From the NCBI GenBank assembly GCA_018661145.1, contig JABJIU010000001.1:1-64000 (forward strand): a stretch of DNA of 64,000 nt, given 5' to 3'. Position numbers and translations under genes: made by a program. This document shows, piece after piece, positions 16,277 to 25,259 of the stretch. The notes under the pieces were generated by a model, which worked only from the letters and a program-made list of their open reading frames with translations, was not told the origin of the DNA and did not search any database. The stretch is from Pseudomonadota bacterium (GTDB lineage: Bacteria; Pseudomonadota; Gammaproteobacteria; Arenicellales; UBA868). Each line of letters opens with the position of its first letter. Within the stretch, counting starts at the first letter, position 1.

Positions 16277-17242
16277 CTACTCAACTAAATGTGCTTGCAA
16301 AAAGGCAATCACGAGCTGTTGCACGTCCTCATTATGGAGAAGGCTGTGTTTATATCGTAGCGGCCCTTGATCGTAGACCACAGATCGACTGCCATTTTCT
16401 TTGTTAATAAATTCGGCACAGTCCCCTTTAGTCCAATAATTCTGGAACCACGGATCTCCCTCGGCAACTAGAGTTAACACCGGCTCAATGGTCGCCCGAT
16501 TCAGGCCCCGGTATTCAGGCCACCCAGCTTGGCAGGTCCACCCCTCTATAACTCTCGCTCGCAGCGGTTGATCTAATTCTGCCGGCAAAGTTGCACTCAC
16601 GATGGCTCCCTCACTAAAACCCACCAGGAAAATATTGTCCGGATCCACCCAATTCAATTTCCTTGCCTCTTGGATAGCGTGTAGGGTATCCAGCTGGCGC
16701 ATCTTGAGAATGTCTCTATAAAACCCGCCAACTTTCTTTACTGGGTCGCAGGATTTGGGGTACTTATTGCGGGCAAAACTGGCCGGGGTAATTACCGCAA
16801 ATCCATTCCGCTTGAACACGTCCATCCTCGCACGTGTGCCGGACCAGATTCCACCGCACCCATGCAGATAGATAACCGTCGGCAGGCGTTTAGATTCGGG
16901 GGATACTTTGATGGAAGAAAGATCGGTAAGGACGCCCGCGATGACTTGATGTTTATCTGGGAGTGCGATCAGCGCCCCCTGCCATGTGCGATCCAGTTCT
17001 TCAGGATCGGACCAGTCAGCAGGAGTCATTTCTCCAGTGGCCGTAAATTCCTTAGTGGTGTTGTTAAAATCGTTACTGCTAACGGCAGTTGGGAACCAGA
17101 GCCCGGTTTGCACTATCAATGCGATTCCACATATTTTCAGGCCGAAGAGAAAATGCAGCGACCAACTTCTGATAAGGCAATCGGAACCCGGTGGGAGATG
17201 TCCTCCGGTGAGCCTGTTTGGAGGAATATCTGGTTCTGCCAT
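16277..17242 (-). CDS. Exported alpha/beta hydrolase, dienelactone hydrolase-like
   Basis: A 321-residue serine hydrolase. A hydrophobic segment at about residues 27-50 (LHFLFGLKICGIALIV) suggests a membrane anchor or uncleaved signal, with the enzyme outside the cytoplasm. The fold is supported by the oxyanion motif YLHGCGG, the nucleophile elbow VGFSEGA, an aspartate in VAEGDPW and a late histidine in YKHSLL. Four cysteines in the catalytic domain could form disulfides. The gene is the only one between the tRNA-Glu and its partial copy, is richer in A and T than its surroundings, and so probably arrived by integration. A start further downstream, close to the hydrophobic segment, is possible. 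Substrate unknown. Confidence 0.82.
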   Translation of the reverse strand: MAEPDIPPNRLTGGHLPPGSDCLIRSWSLHFLFGLKICGIALIVQTGLWFPTAVSSNDFNNTTKEFTATGEMTPADWSDPEELDRTWQGALIALPDKHQVIAGVLTDLSSIKVSPESKRLPTVIYLHGCGGIWSGTRARMDVFKRNGFAVITPASFARNKYPKSCDPVKKVGGFYRDILKMRQLDTLHAIQEARKLNWVDPDNIFLVGFSEGAIVSATLPAELDQPLRARVIEGWTCQAGWPEYRGLNRATIEPVLTLVAEGDPWFQNYWTKGDCAEFINKENGSRSVVYDQGPLRYKHSLLHNEDVQQLVIAFLQAHLVE

Positions 17243-17340
17243 AAATCTGAACCCACTAGCAGGTTGCCCCTAGTTTATTAGATAAAAATTAGGTCAATCG
17301 ATTCACTAGAAAACGAATCGATCCTAAGTCATTGAGAAGA

Positions 17341-17415
17341 TGGCGCTCCCTAGGGGAATCGAACCCCTGTTTCCGGCGTGAGAGGCCAGCGTCCTAACCG
17401 CTAGACGAAGGGAGC
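17341..17415 (-). tRNA. tRNA-Glu (anticodon CTC)
   Basis: Read on the minus strand, the 75 bases form a full cloverleaf: acceptor stem GCTCCCT / AGGGAGC, discriminator G, encoded CCA, D-arm start TCGTCTAG, anticodon loop CTCTCAC with anticodon CTC at 17382-17380, and T loop TTCGATT in a CCCC stem. The D-arm and anticodon region match bacterial tRNA-Glu. The 3' half is duplicated at 16221-16268, which marks this gene as an integration target. Confidence 0.95.
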
Positions 17416-17416
17416 G

Positions 17417-17752
17417 TGGTGCTTAGGGCGTGAATATATCTTATTGAGGGGCCTCGCGTGCCTGCGTCGCACATCAGATTGGCATAAGCGTCCGAATCAA
17501 CCGTTAGATAGTTTTTGGTTGAGCAACCGCGTAACTATATCTTCCACTAGTCGACTGACATTGTTAAGCGCAGCGTAGGCTGGCTCTGCTGTTTTCAGTC
17601 CAATATTAGTGAATGTTCTAGTAAGTATCAGCCTGCCAAGTTCCCTTAGGAAAAAATATAGCGGGACTGTTGACGGTAGTGACCCCGTGTCGACTGATAA
17701 TGTTCCCCATAGGTGAGATGCTAAGATATAGTCGCTTTTCTGCTACTACGCT
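17417..17752. other. Intergenic region between tRNA-Glu and pcnB
   Basis: These 336 bases hold no credible gene. They should contain the tRNA promoter on the minus strand (an AT-rich GATATATTC stretch lies about 17 bases before the mature tRNA 5' end) and the pcnB promoter on the plus strand. A TTGACG at 17670 is followed by GATAAT at 17696 with a long 20-base spacer, and a TATAGT at 17727 lies 26 bases before the pcnB start. Neither pair is close enough to consensus to call firmly. Confidence 0.5.
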
Positions 17753-19171
17753 GTGCGCCTGGCGGTTTGTTCACCACGATCCTGCGGCCGGCATCCAAGA
17801 CTTCTGATCAAGAAATTTCTGAAATCCTTAATTCCGACCGGCCGTCCTAATAGGGATCAGCCGACTGCCCCGCGTGTTCTCAGTGCCGAGGAGCACGGAC
17901 TGCAGGTATCTAGCGTCAGCAAAGGTGCCCGCAAGGTGGCTGACACACTCACCGACGCGGGGTTTTCCGCAGAACTGGTAGGCGGATGCGTTCGTGACCT
18001 GCTGTTGGGCGAGCGGCCAAAAGATTTTGATGTCGTTACGAGTGCTTCACCGGAAGAGGTCCGCCAAGTGTTTCCCCGATCCCGGATGGTGGGGCGGCGT
18101 TTTCGAATCGTTCATGTGCGGATGGGCCGAGAGATGATCGAGGTTTCGACATACCGCGCGGGGCGCGACGGTGACTCGAAGATCGGGGATGACGCGAGGA
18201 GTCGTTCCGGCCGGATTCTCCGGGATAACGTATTCGGGACCCGAGAACAGGATGTGTTCCGGCGTGACTTCACTGCCAATGCCCTGTACTACGACATTGG
18301 ATCCAACTCTTTGATCGACTATGTCGATGGTTTTTCGGATATCAAATCCCGCCGGCTGCGATTCATTGGTGATCCGTCGACGCGAATAAACGAAGATCCT
18401 GTCCGGATGCTGCGGGCGGTCCGGTTCAAGGCGAAGCTGGATATGGAGCTCGATCCGGATCTTGAAGCCCTTTGCCGGGATCAGGCATATCTTTTGCGTC
18501 AAGTTCCGCCAGCGCGATTATTCGATGAAGTGCTGAAACTCTTCCATAGCGGGCACGGCGTTACGACTTTCCGACTTTTGCGTGAATTTGGTCTCTTCGC
18601 CGAACTCTTCCCGGAAGCAGAGCGGTCCTACGGAGAGAGCGACCTGAATCCTGAACGTGGTTTGGTTCTGCAGGGGCTTGAAAACACCGACAGGCGAATC
18701 ACAAACCGCAAGCCGGTTATCGCGGCCTTTCTGTTTTCCTGCATATTCTGGAGAGTCGTCCGTTCTCAATGTGATCGGCAGGAGGGAAAGCGGAAGAACA
18801 ACCCGCAAGTGCTTCAGCGCATAGCGCTGGAAGTGCTCGGCCGGGAAAACCAGAGGGTAATGATTCCAAGGCGCGTCAGTACGGTGGTAGTGGAGATCTG
18901 GGATCTGCAGAGCCGCCTGGAGTCGCGGCGTCCGCGAACGATTCAGCGTTTGTTGGAGAATCGACGATTTCGTGCCGCCTATGACTTTTTGCTGTTGCGT
19001 TCCACTGCTGGAGAGGTGTCTTCGCACCTTGGCCAGTGGTGGACCGAGATCCAGGAATGCGATGAAGCTCAGCGTCAGGCGATGATCAAAGGATTAGATG
19101 GGCCCAGCGCTCCAGGGAAACGGCGCCGGCGTCCACGCCGAGCTCGATCTGGCAATGGGAATGTGGGATGA
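17753..19171 (+). CDS. pcnB: Poly(A) polymerase I
   Basis: A polynucleotide adenylyltransferase of 472 residues, adding 3' poly(A) tails that promote RNA decay. The nucleotidyltransferase superfamily motifs are visible: GGCVRDLLLG at 77-86, the catalytic Asp pair in DFDVVT at 91-93, and RRDFTANALYYD further on, followed by the neck domain (NEDPVRMLRAVRFKAKL). The C-terminus ends in an arginine-rich tail (about 450-472), as in Escherichia coli PcnB, which separates it from CCA-adding enzymes. The GTG at 17753 gives the usual basic N-terminal extension. Its stop overlaps folK by four bases (ATGA), the standard gammaproteobacterial order. Confidence 0.95.
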   Translation: MRLAVCSPRSCGRHPRLLIKKFLKSLIPTGRPNRDQPTAPRVLSAEEHGLQVSSVSKGARKVADTLTDAGFSAELVGGCVRDLLLGERPKDFDVVTSASPEEVRQVFPRSRMVGRRFRIVHVRMGREMIEVSTYRAGRDGDSKIGDDARSRSGRILRDNVFGTREQDVFRRDFTANALYYDIGSNSLIDYVDGFSDIKSRRLRFIGDPSTRINEDPVRMLRAVRFKAKLDMELDPDLEALCRDQAYLLRQVPPARLFDEVLKLFHSGHGVTTFRLLREFGLFAELFPEAERSYGESDLNPERGLVLQGLENTDRRITNRKPVIAAFLFSCIFWRVVRSQCDRQEGKRKNNPQVLQRIALEVLGRENQRVMIPRRVSTVVVEIWDLQSRLESRRPRTIQRLLENRRFRAAYDFLLLRSTAGEVSSHLGQWWTEIQECDEAQRQAMIKGLDGPSAPGKRRRRPRRARSGNGNVG

Positions 19172-19686
19172 GCGCAGGTTCGACCTCTGTCCGGGCCTGG
19201 ATCGGGCTTGGAGGAAATCTAGATGATCCCAAGTCTGCTATTCGTGATGCGCTCACTCGCCTGAATCAAGAGGCGGATGTTGAGGTGGAGGCGGTTTCCT
19301 CGCTCTATCGCACAGCAGCCGTGGGGGTCACAGATCAACCCGATTTTCTGAATGCAGTGGCACGCCTGGTGACCAAGCGTGATCCGGAAGGTCTATTACA
19401 AACGCTGCTCGGTATCGAAACCGCCCTTGGGCGGGTTCGATCCGGAGTGCAGTTTGGGCCCAGAAACATCGATCTTGATCTCTTGCTTTATGGTGAGATG
19501 GAAATGGCGACAAGGAGCCTGACGGTACCGCACCCCAGGATGCATCTTCGCCGCTTCGTACTCGAACCGCTATACGAGATCGACGGAGATTTGACCTTGC
19601 CTGGCGGCCGGCGGGTGTCGTATCTCTTGGAGCAATCCCGGGACCAGGGCGTAGCGCATGCAGGTTCGATCGAAGTCCCGCGTTGA
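19168..19686 (+). CDS. folK: 2-amino-4-hydroxy-6-hydroxymethyldihydropteridine diphosphokinase
   Basis: HPPK transfers pyrophosphate from ATP to the pterin in folate synthesis. The 172-residue length is normal. Typical features are the opening WIGLGGNLDDP, the pterin-binding YRTAAVGVTDQPDFLNAVA, and the signature FGPRNIDLDLLLYG with the metal-binding Asp-x-Asp, followed by VPHPRMHLRRFVLEPL. It is translationally coupled to pcnB. A possible promoter for trpS begins shortly after its end. Confidence 0.96.
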   Translation: MSAGSTSVRAWIGLGGNLDDPKSAIRDALTRLNQEADVEVEAVSSLYRTAAVGVTDQPDFLNAVARLVTKRDPEGLLQTLLGIETALGRVRSGVQFGPRNIDLDLLLYGEMEMATRSLTVPHPRMHLRRFVLEPLYEIDGDLTLPGGRRVSYLLEQSRDQGVAHAGSIEVPR

Positions 19687-19700
19687 GTTCGGGATAAACG

Positions 19701-19729
19701 TTCAGGTGACGGGGCGGATCAGGTAAAAT
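19701..19729 (+). promoter_or_regulatory. Possible sigma-70 promoter for the trpS operon
   Basis: TAAAAT at 19724-19729 is one mismatch from the -10 consensus, with TTCAGG 17 bases upstream as a weak -35. It sits 75 bases before the trpS start, in the only sizeable gap between folK and the trpS-scpA-scpB-rluB run. Confidence 0.3.
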
Positions 19730-19804
19730 TATGCCTGTATCTTCCCATTGGCGGTGCCCGCCAGGACCCCCGCTACATGACCTCTGTGCTGTCTGAATCT
19801 TTCC

Positions 19805-21019
19805 ATGTCGATTGAGCCCGAATCCCGGAGGATTCTCTCCGGCATGCGGCCGACGGGCCGCCTCCATCTGGGCCACTACCACGGGGTCCTGAAAAACTGG
19901 GTCCGCCTCCAGGAAGAAACCGAGTGTTTCTTTTTCGTTGCTGACTGGCACGCGCTAACGACTCATTACGAGGAACCAACGTCGATGGATGCCCACGTCT
20001 GGGACATGCTTGTCGACTGGTTAGCGTCTGGTATTGACCCAGACCAGGCGACGCTCTTTATACAGTCGCGCGTCCCTCAGCACGCAGAACTGCATCTTTT
20101 GCTTTCGATGATTACCCCACTGGGCTGGCTGCTCAGGGTGCCGAGTTTCAAGGATCAGCAGCAGCAACTGAAAGATCGCGATCTCGCCACATACGGCTTT
20201 TTGGGATATCCGTTACTGCAGAGCGCGGATATCCTGATGTACCGAGCCACCGGCGTCCCTGTCGGCGAGGATCAGGTTCCACACGTTGAACTGACCCGGG
20301 AGATTGCTCGCAGATTCAACCATGTGTTCGGGCGCGACAGTGCTTTTGAAGAAAAAGCTCAGGAGGCGCTTTCACGCCTCGGCAAGAAAGTGACCAAAGC
20401 CTTCTCAAGGGCTCGTAATGAGTGGCTTCAGGAAGGTAGCGTAGAGGCTCGGGAGAGCGCCCTTGCCACGATTACAGGATCGGCCAATATCTCGGCAGAG
20501 GATCGTGAGCGATTGAGTGGATTTCTCGATGGGGGGGGTCGGGTAATTCTTCCTGAACCGGAGGCGCTGCTGACACCGGCAGCGAAGATGCCGGGGCTGG
20601 ACGGACAAAAGATGTCCAAATCCTATAACAACACCATCCAGATGCGTGACGAACCCGAACGTGTGAGTACCCGGCTGATGTCGATGCCGACAGACCCGGC
20701 TCGACAGCGGCGCAATGATCCTGGTGATCCAGAGAAGTGCCCTGTTTGGGATCTGCATCGGGTGTATACCTCGAAGGAAAAACGCGACGAACTCGCGGAA
20801 GGATGCAAAAGTGCCGGTATCGGGTGTGTTGACTGCAAGAAGCCCTTGCTTGAGTCGCTGCTGGAAGAGCAGGCATTACTTCGCGATCGAGCGGCGCCTT
20901 TTGAAAGAAATCCTGGAACGATGCGGGAGGTGATCGAGGTTGGGTGTGCCCGGGCGCGTGAGGTAGCCGAGGAAACACTGGAGGAAGTACGAACCGCTGT
21001 GGGGACGCTTTACACATGA
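19805..21019 (+). CDS. trpS: Tryptophan-tRNA ligase
   Basis: A class I aminoacyl-tRNA synthetase that charges tRNA-Trp. The HIGH signature appears as HLGH at 21-24 and the KMSKS loop as QKMSKS at about residue 268. At 404 residues it is longer than the 330-residue Escherichia coli enzyme because of an insertion in the middle (around residues 175-245, rich in Lys, Glu and Arg); this longer form occurs in many proteobacteria. The gene overlaps scpA by four bases (ATGA) and leads a tight four-gene operon. Confidence 0.96.
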   Translation: MSIEPESRRILSGMRPTGRLHLGHYHGVLKNWVRLQEETECFFFVADWHALTTHYEEPTSMDAHVWDMLVDWLASGIDPDQATLFIQSRVPQHAELHLLLSMITPLGWLLRVPSFKDQQQQLKDRDLATYGFLGYPLLQSADILMYRATGVPVGEDQVPHVELTREIARRFNHVFGRDSAFEEKAQEALSRLGKKVTKAFSRARNEWLQEGSVEARESALATITGSANISAEDRERLSGFLDGGGRVILPEPEALLTPAAKMPGLDGQKMSKSYNNTIQMRDEPERVSTRLMSMPTDPARQRRNDPGDPEKCPVWDLHRVYTSKEKRDELAEGCKSAGIGCVDCKKPLLESLLEEQALLRDRAAPFERNPGTMREVIEVGCARAREVAEETLEEVRTAVGTLYT

Positions 21020-21834
21020 GTGACGATACGGGGCAGCTTTCGGATAACGACCGCTCTGAGGGCGGCACGAGGGCGGTCGTTGCTGGGAAAACACTCGAGC
21101 AGTGGCCCGCCGACCTTTACATTCCCCCCGAGGCGCTTGAGGTGGTGCTCGACAGTTTTGAAGGACCCTTGGATCTGCTGCTCTATCTGATCCGAAAGCA
21201 GAACATTGACATCCTGAATCTACCGGTCGCGGATATCACTCGTCAGTACATGCACTATATTGATCTGATGCAGCGCATGCGCCTTGATCTGGCGGCGGAC
21301 TATCTGGTGATGGCAACCATGCTTGCAGAAATCAAATCGCGGATGTTGCTGCCACGTCCGGATCCCGAAGATGATGACCAAGAGGATCCAAGAGCGGCGT
21401 TGATTAAGCGGCTGCAGGAATACGAAAGATTCAAGAGCGCAGCAGAAAATCTGGATAGCCGACCGCGGCTGGAGCGGGACCTGTATCTTGTTTATGCGCG
21501 GGTAGAGGATCCAGATCCGCCCAAGGTAGAAGCCCGGGTGGAGTTGGACGACTTAGTGGCCGCAATGCGTTCTGCGATGCTTTCTGCTGCGAGACGTCAA
21601 AGCCTGCAAATGGTTCCCGAAACCCTTTCGGTCAGGGAGCGGATGTCACAGATTCTTGACCGGGTCCGCAGTGGTGAGTATGTGGCACTGGGCGACTTTT
21701 TTACGAGCGAAGAGGGGAGAAAGGGATTGGTAGTAAGTTTTATTGCAATTCTGGAACTGGTCAGGGACGGTATTTTGACCGTGGCACAGAACGAAGCGTT
21801 TTCCCAGATACACGTTAAGGCGAAATCGGCATGA
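21016..21834 (+). CDS. scpA: Segregation and condensation protein A
   Basis: The kleisin subunit of the SMC-ScpAB condensin, which bridges the SMC heads during chromosome compaction. The 272 residues contain the diagnostic N-terminal FEGPLDLLLYLIRKQNIDI and the long helix region LAADYLVMATMLAEIKSRML, with a C-terminal winged helix. It begins in the trpS stop and ends in the scpB start, so all three are coupled. No SMC gene is in the window. Confidence 0.95.
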   Translation: MSDDTGQLSDNDRSEGGTRAVVAGKTLEQWPADLYIPPEALEVVLDSFEGPLDLLLYLIRKQNIDILNLPVADITRQYMHYIDLMQRMRLDLAADYLVMATMLAEIKSRMLLPRPDPEDDDQEDPRAALIKRLQEYERFKSAAENLDSRPRLERDLYLVYARVEDPDPPKVEARVELDDLVAAMRSAMLSAARRQSLQMVPETLSVRERMSQILDRVRSGEYVALGDFFTSEEGRKGLVVSFIAILELVRDGILTVAQNEAFSQIHVKAKSA

Positions 21835-22613
21835 CCGAATCAAGGCAGATCGCAAATGCAATCGAGGCGGCCTTGTTCTCCTCAGAGAGACCATTGAGTG
21901 TGCGGGACCTACAAATACTGTTTGATCAGAAGACTGATAAAGGAATGATCCAGTCGGCGCTGGACGAATTATGCGCCGATTATGCAGACCGGGGAGTTGA
22001 GCTTGTCGAGGTTGCTGGCGGGTTTCGTTTCCAGACGAAAGCGACGCACGCCCCGGCGTTGCGCGTACTTCGTGAAAGTCGTCCGCCGCGATACTCGCGT
22101 GCACTGCTGGAGACTTTGGCCATTATTGCCTATCGCCAGCCTGTGACCCGTGGCGATATCGAGGAGGTTCGGGGGGTAACAGTTACCACCGAAATCATGC
22201 GGGTTTTGCTGGATCGCGAATGGATTCGCCAGTCGGGCACCCGTGAAGTACCCGGGCACCCTGCGTTGTATGTCACTACGCCTATTTTTCTCGAGTATTT
22301 TGGCTTGACATCGCTAAAAGAACTGCCAGGCCTAGATGATGAGCGGCAACTTGCCGATATTGCCCGAGAGCTTGGCATAGAAATGCCTGAGTCCCTTACA
22401 CCTGTTGCTCCTCAATCTGACGGGGAAGAGTCTTCTGAGGATGAGTCAGAAGAGGCGTCGGCCGAGGACATCAATCCTGAGACCAGTGACGACGATGAAC
22501 CTCTGGTAGGTGGTGAGTATCCCGGCGAGGGGTCCCACAGTGAAGGCACCGAGATTCAGGATCCGGATGAGCGATCCGCCACCAAGGCGGCGCTGACTTC
22601 GGAATTTGACTGA
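21831..22613 (+). CDS. scpB: Segregation and condensation protein B
   Basis: The second accessory subunit of the SMC complex; a dimer of double winged-helix domains that binds ScpA. The family core is clear (AIEAALFSSERPLSV at the N-terminus, LLETLAIIAYRQPVTRGDIE in the middle, TTPIFLEYFGL later). Beyond about residue 195 an acidic tail of some 60 residues, rich in Asp, Glu and Ser, extends the protein; it is probably disordered and is common in gammaproteobacterial ScpB. It overlaps scpA and rluB. Confidence 0.95.
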   Translation: MTESRQIANAIEAALFSSERPLSVRDLQILFDQKTDKGMIQSALDELCADYADRGVELVEVAGGFRFQTKATHAPALRVLRESRPPRYSRALLETLAIIAYRQPVTRGDIEEVRGVTVTTEIMRVLLDREWIRQSGTREVPGHPALYVTTPIFLEYFGLTSLKELPGLDDERQLADIARELGIEMPESLTPVAPQSDGEESSEDESEEASAEDINPETSDDDEPLVGGEYPGEGSHSEGTEIQDPDERSATKAALTSEFD

Positions 22614-23403
22614 ACGCATTCAGAAGGTCCTGGCTCGGGCGGGCCTTGGGTCCCGTCGTGAGGTAGAGCGTTGGATTCGTGAGGGACGGGTAACGGTCAA
22701 CAATCGACCTGCAGAACTTGGACAGCAGATCGATCCATCTTGCCAGGTCGCGGTGGACGGACGCTCCGTGGCTCTTGCTTCGACACCCTCAGCACCGGCT
22801 CGGATCTTGCTCTATCACAAACCCGTTGGGCAGATTTGTTCTCGGGATGATCCGCAGGGTCGTCCGACGGTGTTTGATAGCCTACCCCGCCTTAGGGGCC
22901 GCCGTTGGGTGTCAGTTGGCCGACTCGATATCAATACGTCAGGTCTCCTCGTTTTTACAACGGATGGTGAACTCGCGCACCGGCTGATGCATCCCTCGAC
23001 CGGTATTGAGCGGGAGTATCGTTGTCGGGTCCGTGGTAACCCTGGTGAGCGGGAACTCAAACGCCTGCTGACTGGCGTCACACTCGGCGGGCAGTTATGT
23101 CGTTTTGAGCTGGTCGAGGCGGGTAGGGGGTCAGGCGCAAACCGTTGGTTTCGCGTGGTCCTGAGGGAGGGTCGCAATAGAGAGGTGCGGCGGATGTGGC
23201 AGAGCGTCGGTAGCACCGTCAGTCGGCTGATCCGCGTGCGTTATGGCCCGTTTCAACTGGAGCGCCAGCACCATACCGGGGAGAGTATTGAACTAAGCGA
23301 ATCTCAGAGCGCAAAACTGCTTCAAAGCGCGGGCGGGGCGCAAGCGAGCGCCCGGGTCCAAAAATCAGGTAGAAAGCGCCCCGGCACGCGTCACCGGCGC
23401 TGA
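22606..23403 (+). CDS. rluB: 23S rRNA pseudouridine synthase, RluB type
   Basis: An RsuA-family pseudouridine synthase, in this gene context RluB, which modifies U2605 (Escherichia coli numbering) of 23S rRNA. The N-terminal S4 RNA-binding domain (VLARAGLGSRREVERWI) is followed by the catalytic domain, with the active aspartate in GRLDINTSGLLVFTTDG and the late REGRNREVRRMW motif. A basic C-terminal tail contributes to rRNA binding. The TTG at 22606 overlaps the scpB stop and gives the expected N-terminus. Its last 13 bases overlap the end of the convergent gene. Confidence 0.94.
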   Translation: MTERIQKVLARAGLGSRREVERWIREGRVTVNNRPAELGQQIDPSCQVAVDGRSVALASTPSAPARILLYHKPVGQICSRDDPQGRPTVFDSLPRLRGRRWVSVGRLDINTSGLLVFTTDGELAHRLMHPSTGIEREYRCRVRGNPGERELKRLLTGVTLGGQLCRFELVEAGRGSGANRWFRVVLREGRNREVRRMWQSVGSTVSRLIRVRYGPFQLERQHHTGESIELSESQSAKLLQSAGGAQASARVQKSGRKRPGTRHRR

Positions 23404-23900
23404 GGTCGGTCCTTTTTTGGGTTCAGATGGGTTGCGTCTTGGTATATCCGGCCTCGGAAGTCAAATGCCTTGCCAAACCCTTTTACCCATTGACCGCCTA
23501 GCGGTTTGAGCGCAAAGAGTTCGAAGTCGGGCAGCGTGCGCAACGTATCGATGATCTGACCGAATCGTTCTGCGAAAAGGTCAATCAGTTCATTCCAGGC
23601 CGTAGTTTCCTTTGCGAAACGTTCAGCCTCACATTGGAAGCGCAACCTGCGTCGCGCATAGATTTGTTCGCACCTGCTTTCATCCTCGATGAACAGTACC
23701 GCGGCCCGTGGGTCATTAATCAGGTTGCGGGTATGGGCGGAAAGATGGCTCGTCAGGATCAGGAACTGCTCTTCATGATCGACAAAAGGGGTGTAACTGA
23801 GGTCGGGCGAACCGTCCGGATTCAATGTCGAGAGCAAGAGTGAACCAAACCCGTCGATAAACTGCTCACACTCCCCTTTGAGTTTGGTATCGAGCGCCAT
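23391..23900 (-). CDS. HugZ-like pyridoxamine 5'-phosphate oxidase-fold protein
   Basis: A 169-residue split-barrel protein. The pattern LLLSTLNPDGSPDLSYTPFV at the start, then HTRNLINDPRAAVLFIEDES, RRRLRFQC and FALKPLGGQWVKGFGKAF, matches the HugZ/HutZ-type group linked to haem use, rather than true PNP oxidase. HugZ proteins bind or degrade haem, but the haem-binding C-terminal histidine motif is not obvious here, so the role could instead be flavin or F420 binding. It is convergent with rluB and 18 bases from metC. Confidence 0.85.
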   Translation of the reverse strand: MALDTKLKGECEQFIDGFGSLLLSTLNPDGSPDLSYTPFVDHEEQFLILTSHLSAHTRNLINDPRAAVLFIEDESRCEQIYARRRLRFQCEAERFAKETTAWNELIDLFAERFGQIIDTLRTLPDFELFALKPLGGQWVKGFGKAFDFRGRIYQDATHLNPKKDRPQRR

Positions 23901-23918
23901 TACCGATATCCCGGTACG

Positions 23919-25127
23919 TCAGTCGCCGCGGGTAGCCTGGTTAAGTCGGTTAAATCCGGCATCCAGATCGGCGATCAAATCATCGAAATCCTCAAGACCT
24001 GCATGGATACGCAAGGTTGCTCCGGAAGCATCCCAGGCGGTAGCGCTGCGGTACTGTTCCGGGTACACCGGAATCATCAGGCTCTCAAAACCTCCCCAAC
24101 TTGCCCCGATCCGGAAAAGGGTCATGCCGTTAACCATGGCGAGAACCGCTTCGCGGGATTTGGGATGCAGTACGATACTGAACAAACCTGAAGCGCCAAG
24201 AAAATCTCTTTTCCAGATCGCGTGGCCGGCATGATCTGCCAGACCGGGATGCAGTACCGTAGCGACCTCGTCGCGCTGTGAAAGCCATTTGGCTAACGCC
24301 AACCCCTGCTTTTCATGGGCGTTGAGTCGTGTGGATAGATTGCGCACACTACGCAACGTGACATAGACGTCATCCGGGCCCACGCATTGTCCGAGGTGTC
24401 GGTGCGTACGCTTAACCTGATCCCAGGTGTGTTCCGCACAGATGATGGCGCCCATTAAGACGTCGCTGTGGCCGGAGAGATATTTGGTGGCGGCGTGCAC
24501 GGAAACATCGACACCGTGGCTAAAGGATTTGAAAAAGAGGGGAGTACTCCAGGTGTTATCCAGGACCGTGATGATGCCGTGTTTTCGGGCTACTGCGGTG
24601 ATGGCTGGAATATCCTGGACCTCAAAGGTGAAGGACCCCGGTGACTCAAGAAATATTACCCGCGTCTCTGGTTGAATCAGGGACTCAATCCCTGCTCCCA
24701 CGAGTGGATCGTAATAATCCACCGTGACATCCATACCTGCGAGATATTGATCGCAGAACGATCGTGTCGGGGGATAAACCGTGTCCGCAACCAGAAGGTG
24801 GTCTCCCGGATGCAAAAATGAGAGCAGTGCCACGCTGATAGCTGCGAGTCCGGAAGGGACCAGTACAGCATCATGACCCCCTTCAAGATCTGCAACCACC
24901 TCTTCAAGATCGAAGGTTGTCGGGGTGCCGAGCAGACCATAAATAACCTTACGCCGATCGGTGTTCGGATCGTGACGTCTCTCAAAGGAGTCGACATCCG
25001 GATGCAGAATCGTCGAGGCGTGATATACCGGTGTATTGACTGCACCGTAATGCTCAGCCGAGGTCCGGCCCTTGGTAATAGCGCGGGTTGCGTCGCCGGG
25101 GGCACGAGTATCTTGAGAGTCTTTCAT
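23919..25127 (-). CDS. metC: Cystathionine beta-lyase
   Basis: A PLP enzyme of the Cys/Met metabolism family, converting cystathionine to homocysteine, ammonia and pyruvate in methionine synthesis. About 402 residues. Key motifs are VPSGLAAISVALLSFLHPGD, the cofactor-binding VLDNTWSTPLFF, the Schiff-base lysine in HAATKYLSGHSDVLMG, and FRIGASWGGFESL near the C-terminus, which favours beta-lyase over gamma-synthase. The ATG at 25127 is preferred to the GTG two codons upstream. The 132-base gap to the divergent argD-like gene should hold both promoters. Confidence 0.93.
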   Translation of the reverse strand: MKDSQDTRAPGDATRAITKGRTSAEHYGAVNTPVYHASTILHPDVDSFERRHDPNTDRRKVIYGLLGTPTTFDLEEVVADLEGGHDAVLVPSGLAAISVALLSFLHPGDHLLVADTVYPPTRSFCDQYLAGMDVTVDYYDPLVGAGIESLIQPETRVIFLESPGSFTFEVQDIPAITAVARKHGIITVLDNTWSTPLFFKSFSHGVDVSVHAATKYLSGHSDVLMGAIICAEHTWDQVKRTHRHLGQCVGPDDVYVTLRSVRNLSTRLNAHEKQGLALAKWLSQRDEVATVLHPGLADHAGHAIWKRDFLGASGLFSIVLHPKSREAVLAMVNGMTLFRIGASWGGFESLMIPVYPEQYRSATAWDASGATLRIHAGLEDFDDLIADLDAGFNRLNQATRGD

Positions 25128-25259
25128 TCGCACAATTGTCAGGGGTGCGGCCTACTCTATCAAGCCTACTTCGCGACATCGAGGTCTCCCAGGATGTTAT
25201 TTTGATGGAAGGTGGCTAAACTCGGCGTTCTCTGATCACCCACGGGGTTGAACGAAGCA

